This document shows positions 1 to 13,801 of a DNA stretch of 64,000 nt, one piece after another; position 1 is the first letter of the stretch, and each line of letters starts with the position of its first letter. The notes below the pieces were generated by a model. That model saw only the letters and a list, made by a program, of their open reading frames with translations, made no database searches and had not been told where the DNA came from. The DNA comes from Lepidurus packardi (lineage: Eukaryota; Arthropoda; Branchiopoda; Notostraca; Triopsidae). A program made the position numbers and the translations under genes. The DNA lies in NCBI GenBank assembly GCA_023053545.1, contig JAKZAN010000174.1, forward strand, positions 16,911 through 80,910, given 5' to 3'.

Positions 1-36
1 AATACAAAATACAAACTGTCACTCTACTTCCCGCCC

Positions 37-3000
37 ATGCTGCGCTCCTACCTCCACGCCCCCCAAGTACACCTTATCCGCTTACACAGATTAGCAAACA
101 CCCTCGTCCCCACTTCGACTACACCCCTTCCCCCATCGACGTTTCCCTCTCCCGAATACGTAATATCTCTCTCCAAATTCCATCTATAGGCTCTGAAATC
201 GCACTCACCACCAACCCCGGAATCACCACATATGACCGCTTTTCGACTTAGCACGACCAAGAAACTCGCCAGAAGCATAGTCACCATGATCAGAATAAAA
301 AGAATAGACTGTTTACCCAACAGACAATGGGGTTGAGCCAAGAATCAGATAGCCAGTCATTCGAAAAGCCTGTCTTTTCGGGTCCTAGAAGCAACAAACC
401 CAGCATATCCGATTCTATCAACCCCTACTACAGTGACAAGGAAATCGTCCAACTGATCTCTCACTATAACACCACAGAAAGTGATCATCCGTCGGGCATT
501 CCCAACTTAAGAAATAATCATCCTAAACTATTTACTAGAGATCCTCAGAACCAAGAAAAAAACAATCGTCTTCTCCGGGAGTCTTACAGACCCAAGGCCC
601 AAAACACCGGGCATACTCATCCCTTATACACCTTGCAGACATCCCGCTCCGTTGTGGCAAGTACCCATAGCGAATACATCGACGAAGAGCCCGACTGTCC
701 CGTATGCAGACAAGAAGCCCAAGTTGAGGAAATCCGAAGGTTGAGCTAACTGACTGCTATGCTCAAAATGAAGTTGGTGCACAAAGACAAGGTCATCCGA
801 AAACTCCTCGAGACTAGCAACACGGTATGCACTGGGTACAGAGATGTGGGGTTCGGGAAAACAGTACAATGAGACACGACAGGCTCTGGAACAAATGATA
901 GGCAGGAATCGGGAGTATCTGGATGAAATTAAGCAGAGAAACAATGAGTTCAGGCGCGAGGTTTAGAGTCTTCGAAAGGTTTCGGGAAACAGTCTACCAA
1001 AATTGCCCCTGCCCAAATACGAACAATCTGTGCAAGTGAGTCTTTTCAAGGAGCAGATGATCGATGTAGAGAGCCAGCTAATCTAGCGCCAAAAAGAGCT
1101 ACTCAAGGCCAACGAAGCTTTGGAAGCCCAGATGTCTGCCAACAATGAACTGCGGGAGGAAAACCAACGCATCCGAGCAAGTCTGGAGGCTTTAGACCAA
1201 GAGTATCGGAAAATGGTAACACTTCGGAGTGGTAAAACCGCCTACGACGAAAAAGATGAGCAGATAACTCGGCTGCTGGAGGACCACCTGGAGCTGGAGA
1301 AGATGTATGAAGACGTGATCGTCGACAAACACGTGCTGGAAGAGGAAATCACGAGTGTCCGGAAAGTCTTGTAACAGGCCCGCAGGGAAACTGCAAAGAA
1401 GAACGAGGAGTTCGAGGAAGCCAGGGAGAAAGGCAAGGAGATGAGACTGAAGTACGAACAAGCTCTGGTCGAAAAAGATGTAAATATGAGGAAACTGGAG
1501 GAGCAAAGTCAGTCTTTGATGAACTTCAGCCAGAAGATCATCTACCTCTAGAAGAACATCGAGAGTCTGTAGAGTCAACAGTGCCCCAATCCCAACACCT
1601 ACAGCAATCAGCTGACCCCAACAGCTGCACCAGTCAACATGGCAGTCGCCGCCAGGTACGAATCCAAAATAGAGAATCTCAACAAAATCAACGAAGAACT
1701 AAGAGCCAAAATGTTCGAATTGAATCAGGTCAACCTCCAAATCGAGCATCAACTAATATTGGATATGAAGAAGATTGAAGAACTCAGTGCACAGTCGAAC
1801 ACCCTCAGAAACAAGCTCCTCGAAACCCAAAATAAGTACTCCCAGAAATCAATGGAGTGTGAAAGGTTACGCGAGAGGTTCGGCAGAGCGACTGAGGAAT
1901 TAGAGCTCGAGAAGCTGTCCCTCAACAATCTGTATCTGTGCAGCAGCCCAGCCACTCCCCAAGTCAGCGAAAAGAAGGCTACTCCCAAGAATCTTTTGAG
2001 CCACTCCCTCCAGGCCAAGTACAACAAGAACGAAAAGAGTGAGAATTCCGAACTAGTTCAGAATTCAGCGGATTCGGAGGATCTGAACGAGGAGCAGGCA
2101 CGATCAACGCTCCAGATCTAATGGAATGTGATCCACAAATAGAAAAATCAGATTCTCGCTCGCAGATAGGCTCTTGAGAAAGATGTGTAAGCTGTGTAGG
2201 AGAGAAAGCGGCTGATAGCCCAACAGTTGCAGGAACTGCAGTACGAGAAAGAAGAGGTGGCTCGACAAAAACAACACCTTACAGAAATCCAAAACAACAA
2301 GAAAATACACGATGAAAAGATGAATCAGATTAAACAGAATCTCAACACAGCTCTTCAAACGAACGGCGAGTATGAAGGGAGAATCAAGAGTCTCATGGCG
2401 AAGCAGTAGGAATGGAGGGATGAGATAGATCGCATTAGCAAGGAGTTATTGATCAGGGACTCGACGATCCGGGAGCTGCAGAAAGAACTGGAGTAGCAGT
2501 ACGAAGCCAAACTCAATCTCGAGTAGGAAAGAAGGAAGGATAACGAGCACTACATGATGATCAACCAGCAGAACGAACAGATCATAACTATCCTCAGAAA
2601 TTAGGTCAGGGACCTAGAATTGCAGACCTAGGCTTTGGAGAAACAAGCCGAGGAGCTCAAAACCGAGAAGGAGGAGCACAGCAGGGACAGGGCTGTCTAT
2701 ATCAACAAGCTGAAGGCTATCTGCAAAGATATCTGCAACGAGATCAGGATCACCAATAACTCCATGAGCACCTGCATCGATGACTCCCTCTCTTTTTCCC
2801 TCAGCTGTCATCTCGAGAAGGATGCCAAGATCGCAGAATAAAAGATCATGTAGAGTCTGAGGCAGTCTTTACAGAGCCTGCTGAAGTGGCAAACCAGCAA
2901 CAACAACCAGGTGAAGCAGCTCACTCTGGAAGTGCAACGCCTGAATGAGGAACTGGCCTGCAAGTCGAAGGTTCTGCACGAAATACAGGATGAGAACTCG

Positions 3001-4452
3001 CTGCTGCAACACGAAGTCACACAAATTCTGGAAAACATGAGGAAGCAAGACGCAGCAACAGTCCACAAGCAGGAAGAAAAGTTTATGGATCTCCAATAAA
3101 AAATCAGGAAGAGCGCTGACGAAGTCAACAATCTGCTCGAAAGGCTCAAGAACAAAAACTCAGAAAATGAATCTCTGAGGATGGAGCTGGAGAAGAAGGA
3201 CGAAACCATCAGGATGAGCGAGGTCAAACACAGCAAGCTCAAAACCCTTATCTCTGATGACAAGAGTCGCGAGGAACACTTGCTGGAGGAGAGTCTGCAC
3301 GAAGAGGATGAGTTGATGAAGGAGGTTTTTGTGATCTTGCGGGAGAAGGACTAGTTGCTGAGATTCAAAGTCGAACTTATAAAAAAGATTACGAAGCTAG
3401 CCAGCCAGATGAAGGAAGATATCACTCCGAACGAATCGATGCTTCTGGAAGAAACGCCTGTTCTTCAGTAGAGTTAATGCTAAGAAAATCTGCTGAGTCA
3501 AGGCTTACAAACAAATGGAGTACGCCCTAGTTCAGGGCAGCAGGTGGGTCAAGCAGGGACTAAGTCCGGAGACAAGGAGGTAAAGGCTGCGGCTCTATCA
3601 TCTTTTCCCAACAACAAAACAGCATCACTTAACGAAGAGACTGTCTACATCGAAATGATCGACGAGTGCCTGCTCAGATTCGCTAGATGCAGGAGCGAAG
3701 TGAACAGTCTGAAGAAACTGACTGCCCAGCAGGAAGAGGAAATCAATGAGAAGGAGAAGCAGCACAACGAGGAACTCATGTCAGTCAAAGCCTACCTCAC
3801 CCAACAGTCAGAACAGATACGTATGCTCAAAAGCGAGAATAACAACATGAGGGGCTCAGTCCTCCCTTCATTCCCCAGCAACACCCTAATCTCCAATAAT
3901 CTGAACCACAGCTCCTGCTTGCCGATGACTCAAAGCATTAATGCTAAGCTTGAAGCCGACGACGAATAACTTCTTGGGTCTGCCGACTTTAACTTCTCCC
4001 AAACACTCACTAAGCATATTTCCTTTAAGTTAGATCAGATCGTCCATGTCCAGAACATCGAGGATAAGAGCGTAGCACGCATGAATTTCAGGAGCGAGGT
4101 TGCTGACACTGTTGCTAAACATTTAGACGAGAAGAACCATTTATCGTCCACAGTTGTCGATGTGTTCACAGGGCTTTACCTGTACCCGAACCACCCCGAA
4201 CTACTCGAGTGGACTTAAAGGTTTGCACAGGAAGTCAAGATGTACGAGGATTTTATGGAACGGAAGCTCAACGAACTGAAGAATGCCATCAGAGATTATC
4301 TGGAAGAGGCTGCACCATTGGTCTAGACGGAAGACAGCAACAGCAATTTAGAAGAATCAGAGTATCTGATCAATAGTCTAAAGAAAGGGACAAATATTTC
4401 AGGAAGGTTCTCATCGCCCAATGGGAAGCGAAATCACTCGTTTAGACTGTGA
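37..4452 (+). CDS. Giant coiled-coil protein (about 1450 aa)
   Basis: Unrecognised long alpha-helical protein. Read with TAA/TAG as sense, one frame runs from about 327 to the TGA at 4450-4452 after removal of one intron at 825-864 (40 nt, GTATGC...ACAG), which joins frame 3 to frame 1 exactly. Most of the product from residue 230 on is rich in Glu, Lys, Gln, Leu and Arg with heptad-like spacing, so a rod-shaped structural protein is inferred. The N-terminal 200 residues are Ser/Pro/His rich and not coiled. Start choice is weak: ATG 37 needs a 23-nt intron at 67-89 (GTACAC...ACAG), shorter than all others here; ATG 327 is the conservative start. In-frame TAA/TAG codons are frequent (for example 747, 1372, 1549, 2119, 2407), all at positions where Glu suits a coiled coil. 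No family name can be given. Confidence 0.75.
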
Positions 4453-4816
4453 CAACATTCGTCTATTTATATGCAAGATGAGTCTGGATTTTAATTAAAC
4501 TAGTTATGTGGGGGCCGTATAGACAGCATGGTGGGGAGGATAGAGTGTCGATTGAGGGCATGAAGGTATTGGCTGATCATGATTGATATGCGAAGAACGT
4601 TGGAATAGTAAGGCTGCATAAAGTGTACTCGAGTGCAAGTATTATATTGGTTGGTTCCCGCCGCCATGGCTTTAAAATATATATGTCCTCAGCAATTATA
4701 CAGTTCATCCAACCTACAGTTAGGCCAAGGTCCAAAACCCCTTTATAACATTATAACTATTTAACAAACCCCATAATCCTTTAACCCCTAGAACCTTCCC
4801 GCCCTCTACTTTCCTC
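4453..4816. other. Intergenic, 364 bp
   Basis: AT-rich spacer between two genes on the same strand. It must hold the 3' end of the upstream gene and the promoter of the MORN gene. No recognisable motif. Confidence 0.5.
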
Positions 4817-6730
4817 ATGGCCTTCAGACCCAAGTCTAAAAACCTAGAAACCATTCCCATGAAGGTCGTCAGCTCGCTCTCTACGCTCGAGTAAACTTTA
4901 CCTGTTCCAAGAAAACGGCTCGAAGCTCTCCTGCAGTCGTGCAAAAACTCTCATCACCTGTATCAAGACATTCGCGGACTGGCTGCAAGGCTCCCTTCCT
5001 TCCAAACCCTGCTGTTTTCAGAGTTGCAGGACTTCGCCCAAAAACTATTGGGTGAATATTCGATTCAGTTAAAGGACAGAGACAGTCAGATCGATGCGCT
5101 TAGACGCAACCTGGAAGAGACCAAAAAACGCAACAACTAATTCGTAAAGATGATAGAAGCTGAGTTTCTGAAGAAGGACGAGCTGACTCTCGAATTGGAA
5201 AGCAAACGAATCGAACTATACCAGAAGAACAATGAACTCGAATCGACTCTCGACGAGAAGGTGCGTTAATTCCAGGATTACAAGAGCATAGTCGAGGCCA
5301 TGGTACGCCAGAATGATGTCGAGCGCAAGGAGACTCGCGAGTACATCCAGCTTCTTTAAAACGAGATCAAAGTGCAAAGATAGAGCGAGTCTTTAGCCCC
5401 ATCCAGCTACCGACTCGAAGTAGATCATGACCTTGATAACGACAATAACGTTCGATAGGTGGGTGAAGAGTTCCTCTTGATGGCAGAGAGATAGAGAACA
5501 GTATTCTAGGAGTCCAAAGCTCGCAGGCATCTCGAGATCATCAACGAAGTCACAGAGACATGTCTGACAACGGAACGGGAGGAAGATGTGGCAGATGAAA
5601 CCACATATGCAGAAAAATACCAGATGCTAGATGAGCGCACTACGATGGACGAGAAGGACCATCAGAACAGGGAAGAAAGGTTCGAAAGCCTGAATACTCG
5701 TGGAGAACTCACGGGACATTCTCCTATCGTGACTGGAGGAAGTCAAGGCCATATCCCGTATGACCCTAGAGATGACTTGGAGATAGTGCGTAAATTTTCT
5801 AATCCCAGCGTCTACAGCAGCAGTGACAGTCTCGGAAGGGTGAAGCCGACAACACCGATCATCCTGAGCGACCGCACTCTCTAAGTGACCAACAACACTA
5901 ACGATCTAAAAAAATAATCGAATGGTACTGTATGCAGGGTTGGCCACAACTCAAAAGACACTTCGAACTCCACGACAATTTAGAAACAGCCCAAGAAACA
6001 TAGCAGCTACATCAACGCTTTCAGGAAGGATCTCAGCACTCTGGAAACCCACACTTTACACGAGTTTTCCTCCAAATCCACAGCTTAACTGGCGACGACT
6101 CCTGTTACATAACTTTGTCCCGCTAGTGTATCCCACTCCAAATAGCCTGATCATCTTACCCCCATCAATCGTCTCCTCTCGAACCCCGTGACCCCCTGCC
6201 GGATCCATCTTGATACTGAGAAAAGCCAGATCTTCAACTTTACAGCATCGTTCCCGAGTTCATTTGCACTAACACTGCTACCAACGTGTCCACCTGTGTA
6301 GATGAGTGGCAGCAACGGCAATATCCTCACAGATAGGAACGGTCAGTTTATCCAACATTATCTGCATGGATACAGTTTCCAGGGCGGCATGGATCCCGTG
6401 AACTGTGAAAGATCAGGGTATGGAGTGCTGCGGAAGAACAAGAGGACACTATACTCTGGGCAGTGGAAAAGAGGAGTTTTTGACGGCTGGGGCAAGCTTT
6501 GTTTGGAATAGGCACAAAGCAGTCGCTGCAGTGACTCATTCTTGGAGTACACGGGAGTGTTTGAGAACGGATACTTCCACGGCCGAGGTACGTTGGTGTA
6601 CGGAAATGGGGACAAGTACATCGGAGAAGTCTACAAGGACGCCATCCACGGCGAGGGCACGTATACCTTCGCCAACGGAAGTGTACTATCTGGATTGTGG
6701 GAGAACAATATGCTGAAGCACCAATACTGA
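4817..6730 (+). CDS. Coiled-coil protein with C-terminal MORN repeats (637 aa)
   Basis: One uninterrupted frame from ATG 4817 to TGA 6728-6730, with TAA/TAG as sense. The first 200 residues or so are a charged coiled coil, the middle (about 350-490) is low-complexity Ser/Thr/Pro, and the last 120 residues carry MORN repeats: GYGVLR, YSGQWKRGVFDGWGKL, YTGVFENGYFHGRGTL, YIGEVYKDAIHGEGTY and a last degenerate copy ending in LWENN. MORN repeats (Tyr-x-Gly-x-Trp...Gly-x-Gly) bind lipids or act as protein scaffolds in cilia and cell cortex. The combination of coiled coil and MORN suggests a cortical or axonemal scaffold (inference). A short intron in the low-complexity middle cannot be excluded because the frame stays open either way. 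Confidence 0.75.
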
Positions 6731-6882
6731 GGATCTGATTGAACCGATCAACTGTGTCTTAATAATTATGCTAATAACATGTGTTTCTACTCTTCTTCCT
6801 TTTCCAAGACAATCTCAATATTATGTTAAAGTAGAAATAGATACAAGCGTGCAGGTCATGTGACGCACTCGTCCAAGGCTCT

Positions 6883-9147
6883 TCACGATCGGCGGGCCTG
6901 CTAGAAATGTTGTTGGTAAATCGGCACCAATAAATCCATCCTTCCGAAATATCTGCACAGGTCCAGAGAAGACCTCCCGAAGTGGTTCTTGACCAGCAAC
7001 GCCTCGACTCCCATCCTGTCGAGCAGGTATCTGAAAGTATCCCATGCGCAGTGTTTTGCGGATAGGTGCAGTAGCGTGTTTCCCTTTTTGTCAGATGCCT
7101 TTATAAGCAGGGGCTGTTTGAGCAACCTGTACATCAACTCGAAGAACTTATCCTTCTTAGTGATTTCGAAGAGCTCGGAAAGCTTCTCTGAGGACTACTC
7201 GAATTCATGAAGCTCGTCGGTGAATGGACCTGTCTCGGTTGTTTGCTTTGCTCCGATGTAACTACCCGGTTGAGGCGTTGCGTCTCCTGGATACTCGCTT
7301 ACGTGCTGTTTGAGACTGGGATGCTTGTTTTTGCCCTCCCCTCTCCTTAGTCTCACAATTTTTTCAGCGATTTTAGTAGATAGGAAATTCAATGACTCTT
7401 CCTAATTCTTCAGACTGCGAGGATCAAAATAGCTCATGTTTTTTTCAGGATTCCCTGCTGTTTCCTAAATGACCTTCTTCTCAAATTGGTTCTCAGGCAC
7501 ATTCAGAGCGATCTCTCCCAGAGGGTTGAGGGTGTGACTATGGATCTCGCTCAGGACCCTGTCCAAATTACTCAGTGCTCCGATTCTCTTAAGTGTTTAG
7601 TTCTGCAGATTTCGGTTGCGCCTCTGCGAAAAAGTATCCACGTTGTTCTTAAACTCTTCGAGGCGGGGCTAGATTAGGTACTGTCCTTTGTTCCGAACCA
7701 TACTTTTGGCGTAGAAGTTAAAGTTATCCATCAGCTGTAGTTCAATTCTGTCTTCCCTGGTTGTCTGTTCACTCTTGTTGACTAACTTTTGGATGTCCTA
7801 CTACGTGGACTTCTGAGTTTCGCATAGATCCTGAATACGTTTGAAGAGTATCTGCTATTGCAAGGATTCTGGTCCAGGCTATGACTATGTTGAACTATCT
7901 TCATCGTTGGGACTCTCAACGATCTGTTTGGTCTCAGCTGGTCCTTTGAAGAACTGGCTGAGGAGTGCCACTGTCTCGGAACTCTTTGGAGTCTTCGATA
8001 GCAGTTTTCGACCCTTACTCTCCGATTATCGATTTAATAACTTATTTGGGGGTAGTTCGTCGAGGGTATCCATGCTCCCCTTCATAGTGCCTATATTTGC
8101 AAAAGCTGACAGTTTTAGGCTCTTCTTGTTCTAGCGTGTCCCGCTTTTCCTTACTAATGAATTCTTTTTGTCCGAGCCGACGGTCTTTAATCTCTAGGCA
8201 TCAGCTTCACGACTCTTCATACTGATTCGCTTCAACTATTGTATGGCCTCGTAATCAGCAGCTGACTCCCGGTAAACAATCGACGAAATGCTGGCTTTCG
8301 GCGTGTTCTGATTAGATCTAAGCAAGGATAGGGCTGCCTGTCTTTTTATGCGATCATAGTTGTCTCTCTCCCGAATCGACCGCATCTTGAACTATTTGGT
8401 CTTGCTGAGCATGAACAGTTTCTCCTTCTCGATCTCTTTGGTTTAGTACACGGTATCCACTACCACTTGCGACCGGTCGACGTCTGCATTGCTTCTGCTC
8501 TGGAGGTTGCGCCTGTCCGATATGCTTCTGAAGTTGGGTTAGTTCCGACTGGTAATGCTCTCACTAATGACCCCGTTGTTGACTAAGCTATTCTTCGTGT
8601 TAGCTTTTTCTTAATTCCTCCCATGCTTACTCAGGATATTGGTGCCCGTTTTGCCGAAGCATTCTCCAATCAGTTTTTTAAACTGCACTCTTTTCTTCGT
8701 CATAGTATCCTGGAAAGTGAAGTCTGAGAAATAGTTTTCATCACTCCTTGTCAATACACCGTTGTAGTGAGACGGCAGAATGCTTCTATGCAAAGTCTCC
8801 GTCTGCACGTTAAGCCCACAAGGTTTCATATTGGCTCTATGCGACATAGAACTATTTTACTGTGCCAATATTGAGGATTCGTATAGAACAGGTTGTGAGG
8901 GTTGGCTTGGTAGGTTAGGCGGTGGATGTTCCGGGGCCGCCATAGGGTCGCAGTTTTGGGAGAGAAGTGTGGATTGGTAGTCTTCGGAAAAGTGCAGTTG
9001 CTGGGAGCCTCGAAGTTTGGGTAGAATATGATCTTTGTCTGCGGAGCTGAAGTCGAGCATACCAGAAACCTTGCTGTTTCTGATTTGGCGCATGAGTTTA
9101 GCCTTGGCCAGGGAGGGGGCAGAGGCTGCAGGCTATTGGGTCAACAT
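6883..9147 (-). CDS. Ankyrin-repeat protein (754 aa)
   Basis: A single frame on the minus strand runs from ATG at 9145-9147 to TGA at 6883-6885; no in-frame TGA was found on scanning every codon. The last 80 residues hold ankyrin-type repeats: DKKGNTLLHLSAKH followed by a helix pair, and the next unit beginning NHFGRSSLDLCRYFG. The rest is charged, Ser-rich and partly helical, with no domain recognised. Ankyrin repeats mediate protein binding, so an adaptor role is inferred. The gene converges on the MORN gene (stops 152 bp apart). In-frame TAA/TAG codons occur throughout the middle part. Confidence 0.75.
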
Positions 9148-9569
9148 CGGAGGGGTATTTTGAGTTGGGGACTGTTTTAGAGTGGAGTCTTTCTGCAGTC
9201 GGTGGAATTTTATGGATAATTTGGAGTCAAATAAATTCTAATAAAGAGCGACTTATAAGTCTAAGGAAAGTTGGGCTATCATAAACTGTGAAGCTGCGAG
9301 TAGGCAGAGACCGGAGAACAGAATTATGAACTAATCTGGCTAGCTAGGCTCGAATAGTAGATAGCCAGCGAGTCGATGCAGGACATCAATGGATCGTGAC
9401 TCCGCTGGAAAACTATCAGAATTAAATTGATATATCGCATTCTTTGAGGACTACATGCTAATTGCTGTCCATTCACCAAACTCAGACACACCAAACTGTC
9501 CTATTATAGAATATCTTCGGCCTCCATTTCAAGGAAGCCAAGCATAAAGTGCAGAAAGTCCACTCATTT
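9148..9569. other. Intergenic, 422 bp
   Basis: Between the start of the ankyrin gene and the stop of the F-box/TBC gene, both on the minus strand. Nothing recognised. Confidence 0.45.
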
Positions 9570-11936
9570 TCAGAAGTGGGTAGTAGGGTTGCTGATAATC
9601 ATCTCCTCCAGCTCTATCAAGTCCAGCTCGAATTAGTTCGGCACTTGCTTCTCTTACAAGTAAACCTGGTAGTACATCTATGCAGCCTCTCTCAAAACTC
9701 CTATCTGATCAAAGCCTGCTACTTTCTTGCCCAAGTCGTATTTAAGCCACCGGTTCACTTCCTACTCTTCCCATTGAAGGATCTATCCCTCAAGTCTTCG
9801 CAACAGCACTAAAGTGAAACATACCAACATGTTGGCATCACTCAGGCATACTAGTCGCCAGAGGTGCAGCATTGTTTCCAAAGGTGTGTCATAAGAAAAC
9901 AATGTCAGAAACCATCTGGTAGCGAAGTAGGCTACTGACAATCCCATGCTAGCAATGTGCTCATGAACAGAAGGGAGTTACTTCGCCACCTGTCCCTACA
10001 GCAACTCAATCTTAGCATTGAACTACTAAATACTCACTTGAAGATGGCGGACCTTATTCAGCAAAACTCTGCAGTACCAAAAACTCTAATGCTCGCTGAA
10101 GGCATAGAGGAATGCTGCAGCGATATAGTTGAGGCCTTGGAAGTATGAGTCAGTAGTTGCGAGTGCCCGCAAAACTCGATTGAGTTTGACCTGTCCCTCT
10201 AGCTGTTAAATTTCCTCGGTGAGGAAGGTTCTGTCAAGATCGCGGGAGTACTCGCTGCCCTCTTCGTCCTCGGGAATGATGGATGCGAGGGTGTCGTAGC
10301 GGGAACGAACCGTAAGTTATCTATTGTCTTGGAGGTGAGTGATTGTACTCCAAAAGTAAAGATCGAAGGAATGGGTCTGGAGAGAAACCTGGAAGAGCTG
10401 CATGACGACAATGCTATGTAATTTTTTTTGGATATGTGTAAGTCTGAGAAGTTCAGCAGGATAGAGAAAAGAAAGAATGTGAGTGAGAATTTTGCGATCC
10501 AGCAGGCTGAAGAGGCTGCCGTTATTAGGCAGAGAGGAAGAAACTTAGAATTCAAATTCCATTTTCTTAGCATGTTACTAGCAGGCGAACCGAAAGTCTT
10601 TGTGTTCTGGAAAAACAGCATCAGGAGTAATAGGATAAGTAGGAGTTGGTGGGGGGACGAGGGGATCAGAGTAAAAACTAGCTTCGGAGTGGGATTTGCG
10701 ATTAACAAGTTACAAGAGGCACATGGGATCCGAATCCTTGAAATTATTGTTCTGAAAAGGCAGATTTTTTTATTCATTTTGACACGATGTTCCTTCATCC
10801 TCCCTTTTTAGCATGTTAATAGCTAGTGATACTGGAGGCAGGGGTTCGCTCAAAACTACTATCTAAGGAGGATCACTGTCTGTATTCATCTGTCCACATT
10901 CTTGGCCTAAGGAGATCGGGGCAACCGGCTCTTCCTGAGTTTCTGCATTGCAGGTTTGCTGGATTGAGGGATCTTTGGGGCCAGAAGATAGTACTTCCAC
11001 TTGCCTTTATTAAGAAATAGACTACTTTTCTAGCTGAGATGTAAATTGAAGATTGGGCTGCAAAGGAGGAAAGTTGAATGCATTTAGGCCAGTATCAATT
11101 GAGCACACTTACTCTTCCTTCACTACAGTTCGAGCAGATATTGCCAATATGTTCTTCGCAAGAGTCGGTACAGGTTTCTTGCTAGATTTTTAATGTTTAG
11201 GAGCCTATGTTGGTGGGGGCTCGTCGAGTTCTTTTAGATTGAGGTTTGGTGGGGTGATAGACTCTAGATCATGGCAGAGTAGTGGAGACAATGCTGCAGG
11301 AGAACTCTGGTTGGGTGGAGATGGGGAGGCGTTTTCATCGATGTTATTGGGGATATGACGGTTGTTATGCTTAGAAGGGTGGCTAACGATTTCTATAATG
11401 CCGAAATTATCCATTATTGAATTGCCCTGAGCGCCTATGCTATTATTATTATTTGCCTGCTCCCAGCAGTTTGGCCTTCCAGCTGCAGGGAATTTCAAAT
11501 GCAGTGAGGACAGACGAGTCGGCGGTCGAGATGCCGCTATCCGCAGGGGAGTCGCTTCCACCGGGAGCTCAAAGGTGTCTTCCTCCGGGTCCACGGAAAG
11601 GGAAGAACCCGAAGGGTGGTGGTTAGCAACATTAATATCGTTTTCAGAGCCAGCTCCCCTGACATAGTTTCTGCGGGTCGGAGGAGGGCTGATGAGGGGT
11701 TCGGAGTTCATGGGAGGGAGAAGAAGAGGAGAACCAGATGTTTGGAGAAGGTCTGAGGGAGGAGTGTAGATGAGGGAAAGATGGTTTGCCAAGGATGGGG
11801 TGGGGTGGTCTAACATATTATAATTATTGGTTATGTGATTTTGGAAATTTAGATTATGTGCTGGGTGTTTGGGAGGGGTGCCTATCTGGCCATTGTTTGT
11901 TTTAAATGCGAGGGTCTGCCGGTGGAACAGAACCAT
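9570..11936 (-). CDS. F-box and TBC (Rab-GAP) domain protein (788 aa)
   Basis: The minus-strand frame from ATG 11934-11936 to TGA 9570-9572 is open throughout. The N-terminal 480 residues are Pro/Ser/Asn rich and disordered. An F-box-like segment follows at about 480-530 (core LLDRKILTHILSFLYPAELL). Then comes a TBC domain: the arginine-finger segment RDLDRTF, the glutamine-finger region with YFQGLNYIAAAF (usual YCQGMN; the Q is kept), S-F-W after an acidic run, and RWFLTLF. TBC proteins stimulate GTP hydrolysis by Rab GTPases; an F-box recruits SCF ubiquitin ligase through Skp1. Both catalytic fingers look present, so GAP activity is plausible. An overlapping hydrophobic frame at 10199-10798 is a shadow. 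An upstream in-frame TGA near 12040 supports this start, although an extra 5' exon is possible. Confidence 0.8.
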
Positions 11937-12247
11937 CAGGTAGGAGGCAGAGCGAGAGTCGCTGTTAGTATTTGGGAAGCTGAGCCGTGGTCCTTGGTGA
12001 TGTTTAATGGCGGCACAAAACACAGTGGCAGGGTTTCACTTCGACAGTTACTGGCACTTCTCTCCATCCGCGTGCAGACAAGCATAACACTCAGCAATGC
12101 TTAAACCATACTATCAATTAGATCTTTGAAAGCAGCAACATTCCATTTGAATTACATATTATTTTCGCTGCTCAACTTAGACATCTACTACAAAGAGATT
12201 CTCCCGAAATAAACCCCGAACCCTATTCAACCAGTACCCTCAACAAA
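11937..12247. other. Divergent intergenic region, 311 bp
   Basis: Separates the F-box/TBC gene (minus) from the next gene (plus) and must hold both promoters. The right part is AT-rich. No motif recognised. Confidence 0.45.
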
Positions 12248-12745
12248 ATGCTCAACACTTCCAAAGAACTCGCCCTCATTTCACAACAACTACCCCTCAT
12301 GAAAAAGCTTCGATATAAACTCAACAACCAGCTGAGACACTTCAAAGAGTTCAGCCTCTTCAGACACGTTCTCCGCAAAACCTAAACTCTCCTCATACCG
12401 ACTGTTACTGCTCTCCAAGCCACAGACCTTTCCAAAATACACACTGTGGACTGCGTCTCGACTCTCCTGACTCTAAGGTCTCTGCTTTAAAAAATGGAGA
12501 GTTTTGGCCTGCGCATGAAGGAATTTATTGAGAAAGTGTTACTGATTCAGTTTGCAACTTTGGCCTTGGGCGGCGTAGCAGTACTACACAGCAACACCCA
12601 GAAGATCATAAAGAAAGTATAGGCACTGGAGAAGATCCAAACAGAACTCAATAAACAGCAGAAGAAGAGTCAAATTCTTGATGTGACTTCTGGAAAGAAG
12701 GGAACTGGGGAGAATGGAGAAAAGAACCCAGCAGCCAAGAGATGA
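12248..12745 (+). CDS. Small basic helical protein of unknown function (165 aa)
   Basis: Open from ATG 12248 to TGA 12743-12745 without introns. The N-terminal half is Lys/Arg/Leu rich and helical; residues 85-125 are hydrophobic-amphipathic followed by a short coiled coil (KKVEALEKIQTEL) and a Lys/Gly/Asn-rich tail. No family was recognised. The high content of basic residues would fit a nuclear or nucleolar protein, but that is only inference. Confidence 0.6.
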
Positions 12746-12985
12746 AGATGTTGAACATGTCAGGGTTTATTTATTTATTGGTTCTAGTCATGTTTGGGGT
12801 ACTGAGTAGCTCGGGCCTGGAGCCTGGGAGTTGCGGTTGTTCTGTACAACTATTAGTTTAAGAAGGGGTATTAAGCTATTACAGATGTATGGGAATCCAT
12901 AACCCTCAGTCCCCAGTTGTTAACTAATCCAGGATTTTAAAAATATTGATTCAATAACTAATAACACTCACTAAACAAAATCTAG

Positions 12986-13556
<571 letters not shown>

Positions 13557-13801
13557 GTAGGCTGTGGAGTGAATCATCTAGTTAGAGAGGGCCATCATGA
13601 ATTAATTCCCCTTTTAAAATCAGGACATTGGCTTGGACCATTTGACTATGATATAAACAGCAATTAATCGATAAAACAAATTAGATGGATGTCCTTGATT
13701 GGACTGTCTCGCCCCAATTTTTCAAAACCTTCCGCCCTTTTAAATTTAGCCATAATATTATCTCACCTCACATCCCCTCCTGTCAAAATTTAGAGTACCA
13801 C

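Noticed and set aside
10199-10798. 199-aa hydrophobic minus-strand frame
   Set aside because: It overlaps the F-box/TBC reading frame; the latter has domain matches and this one has none.
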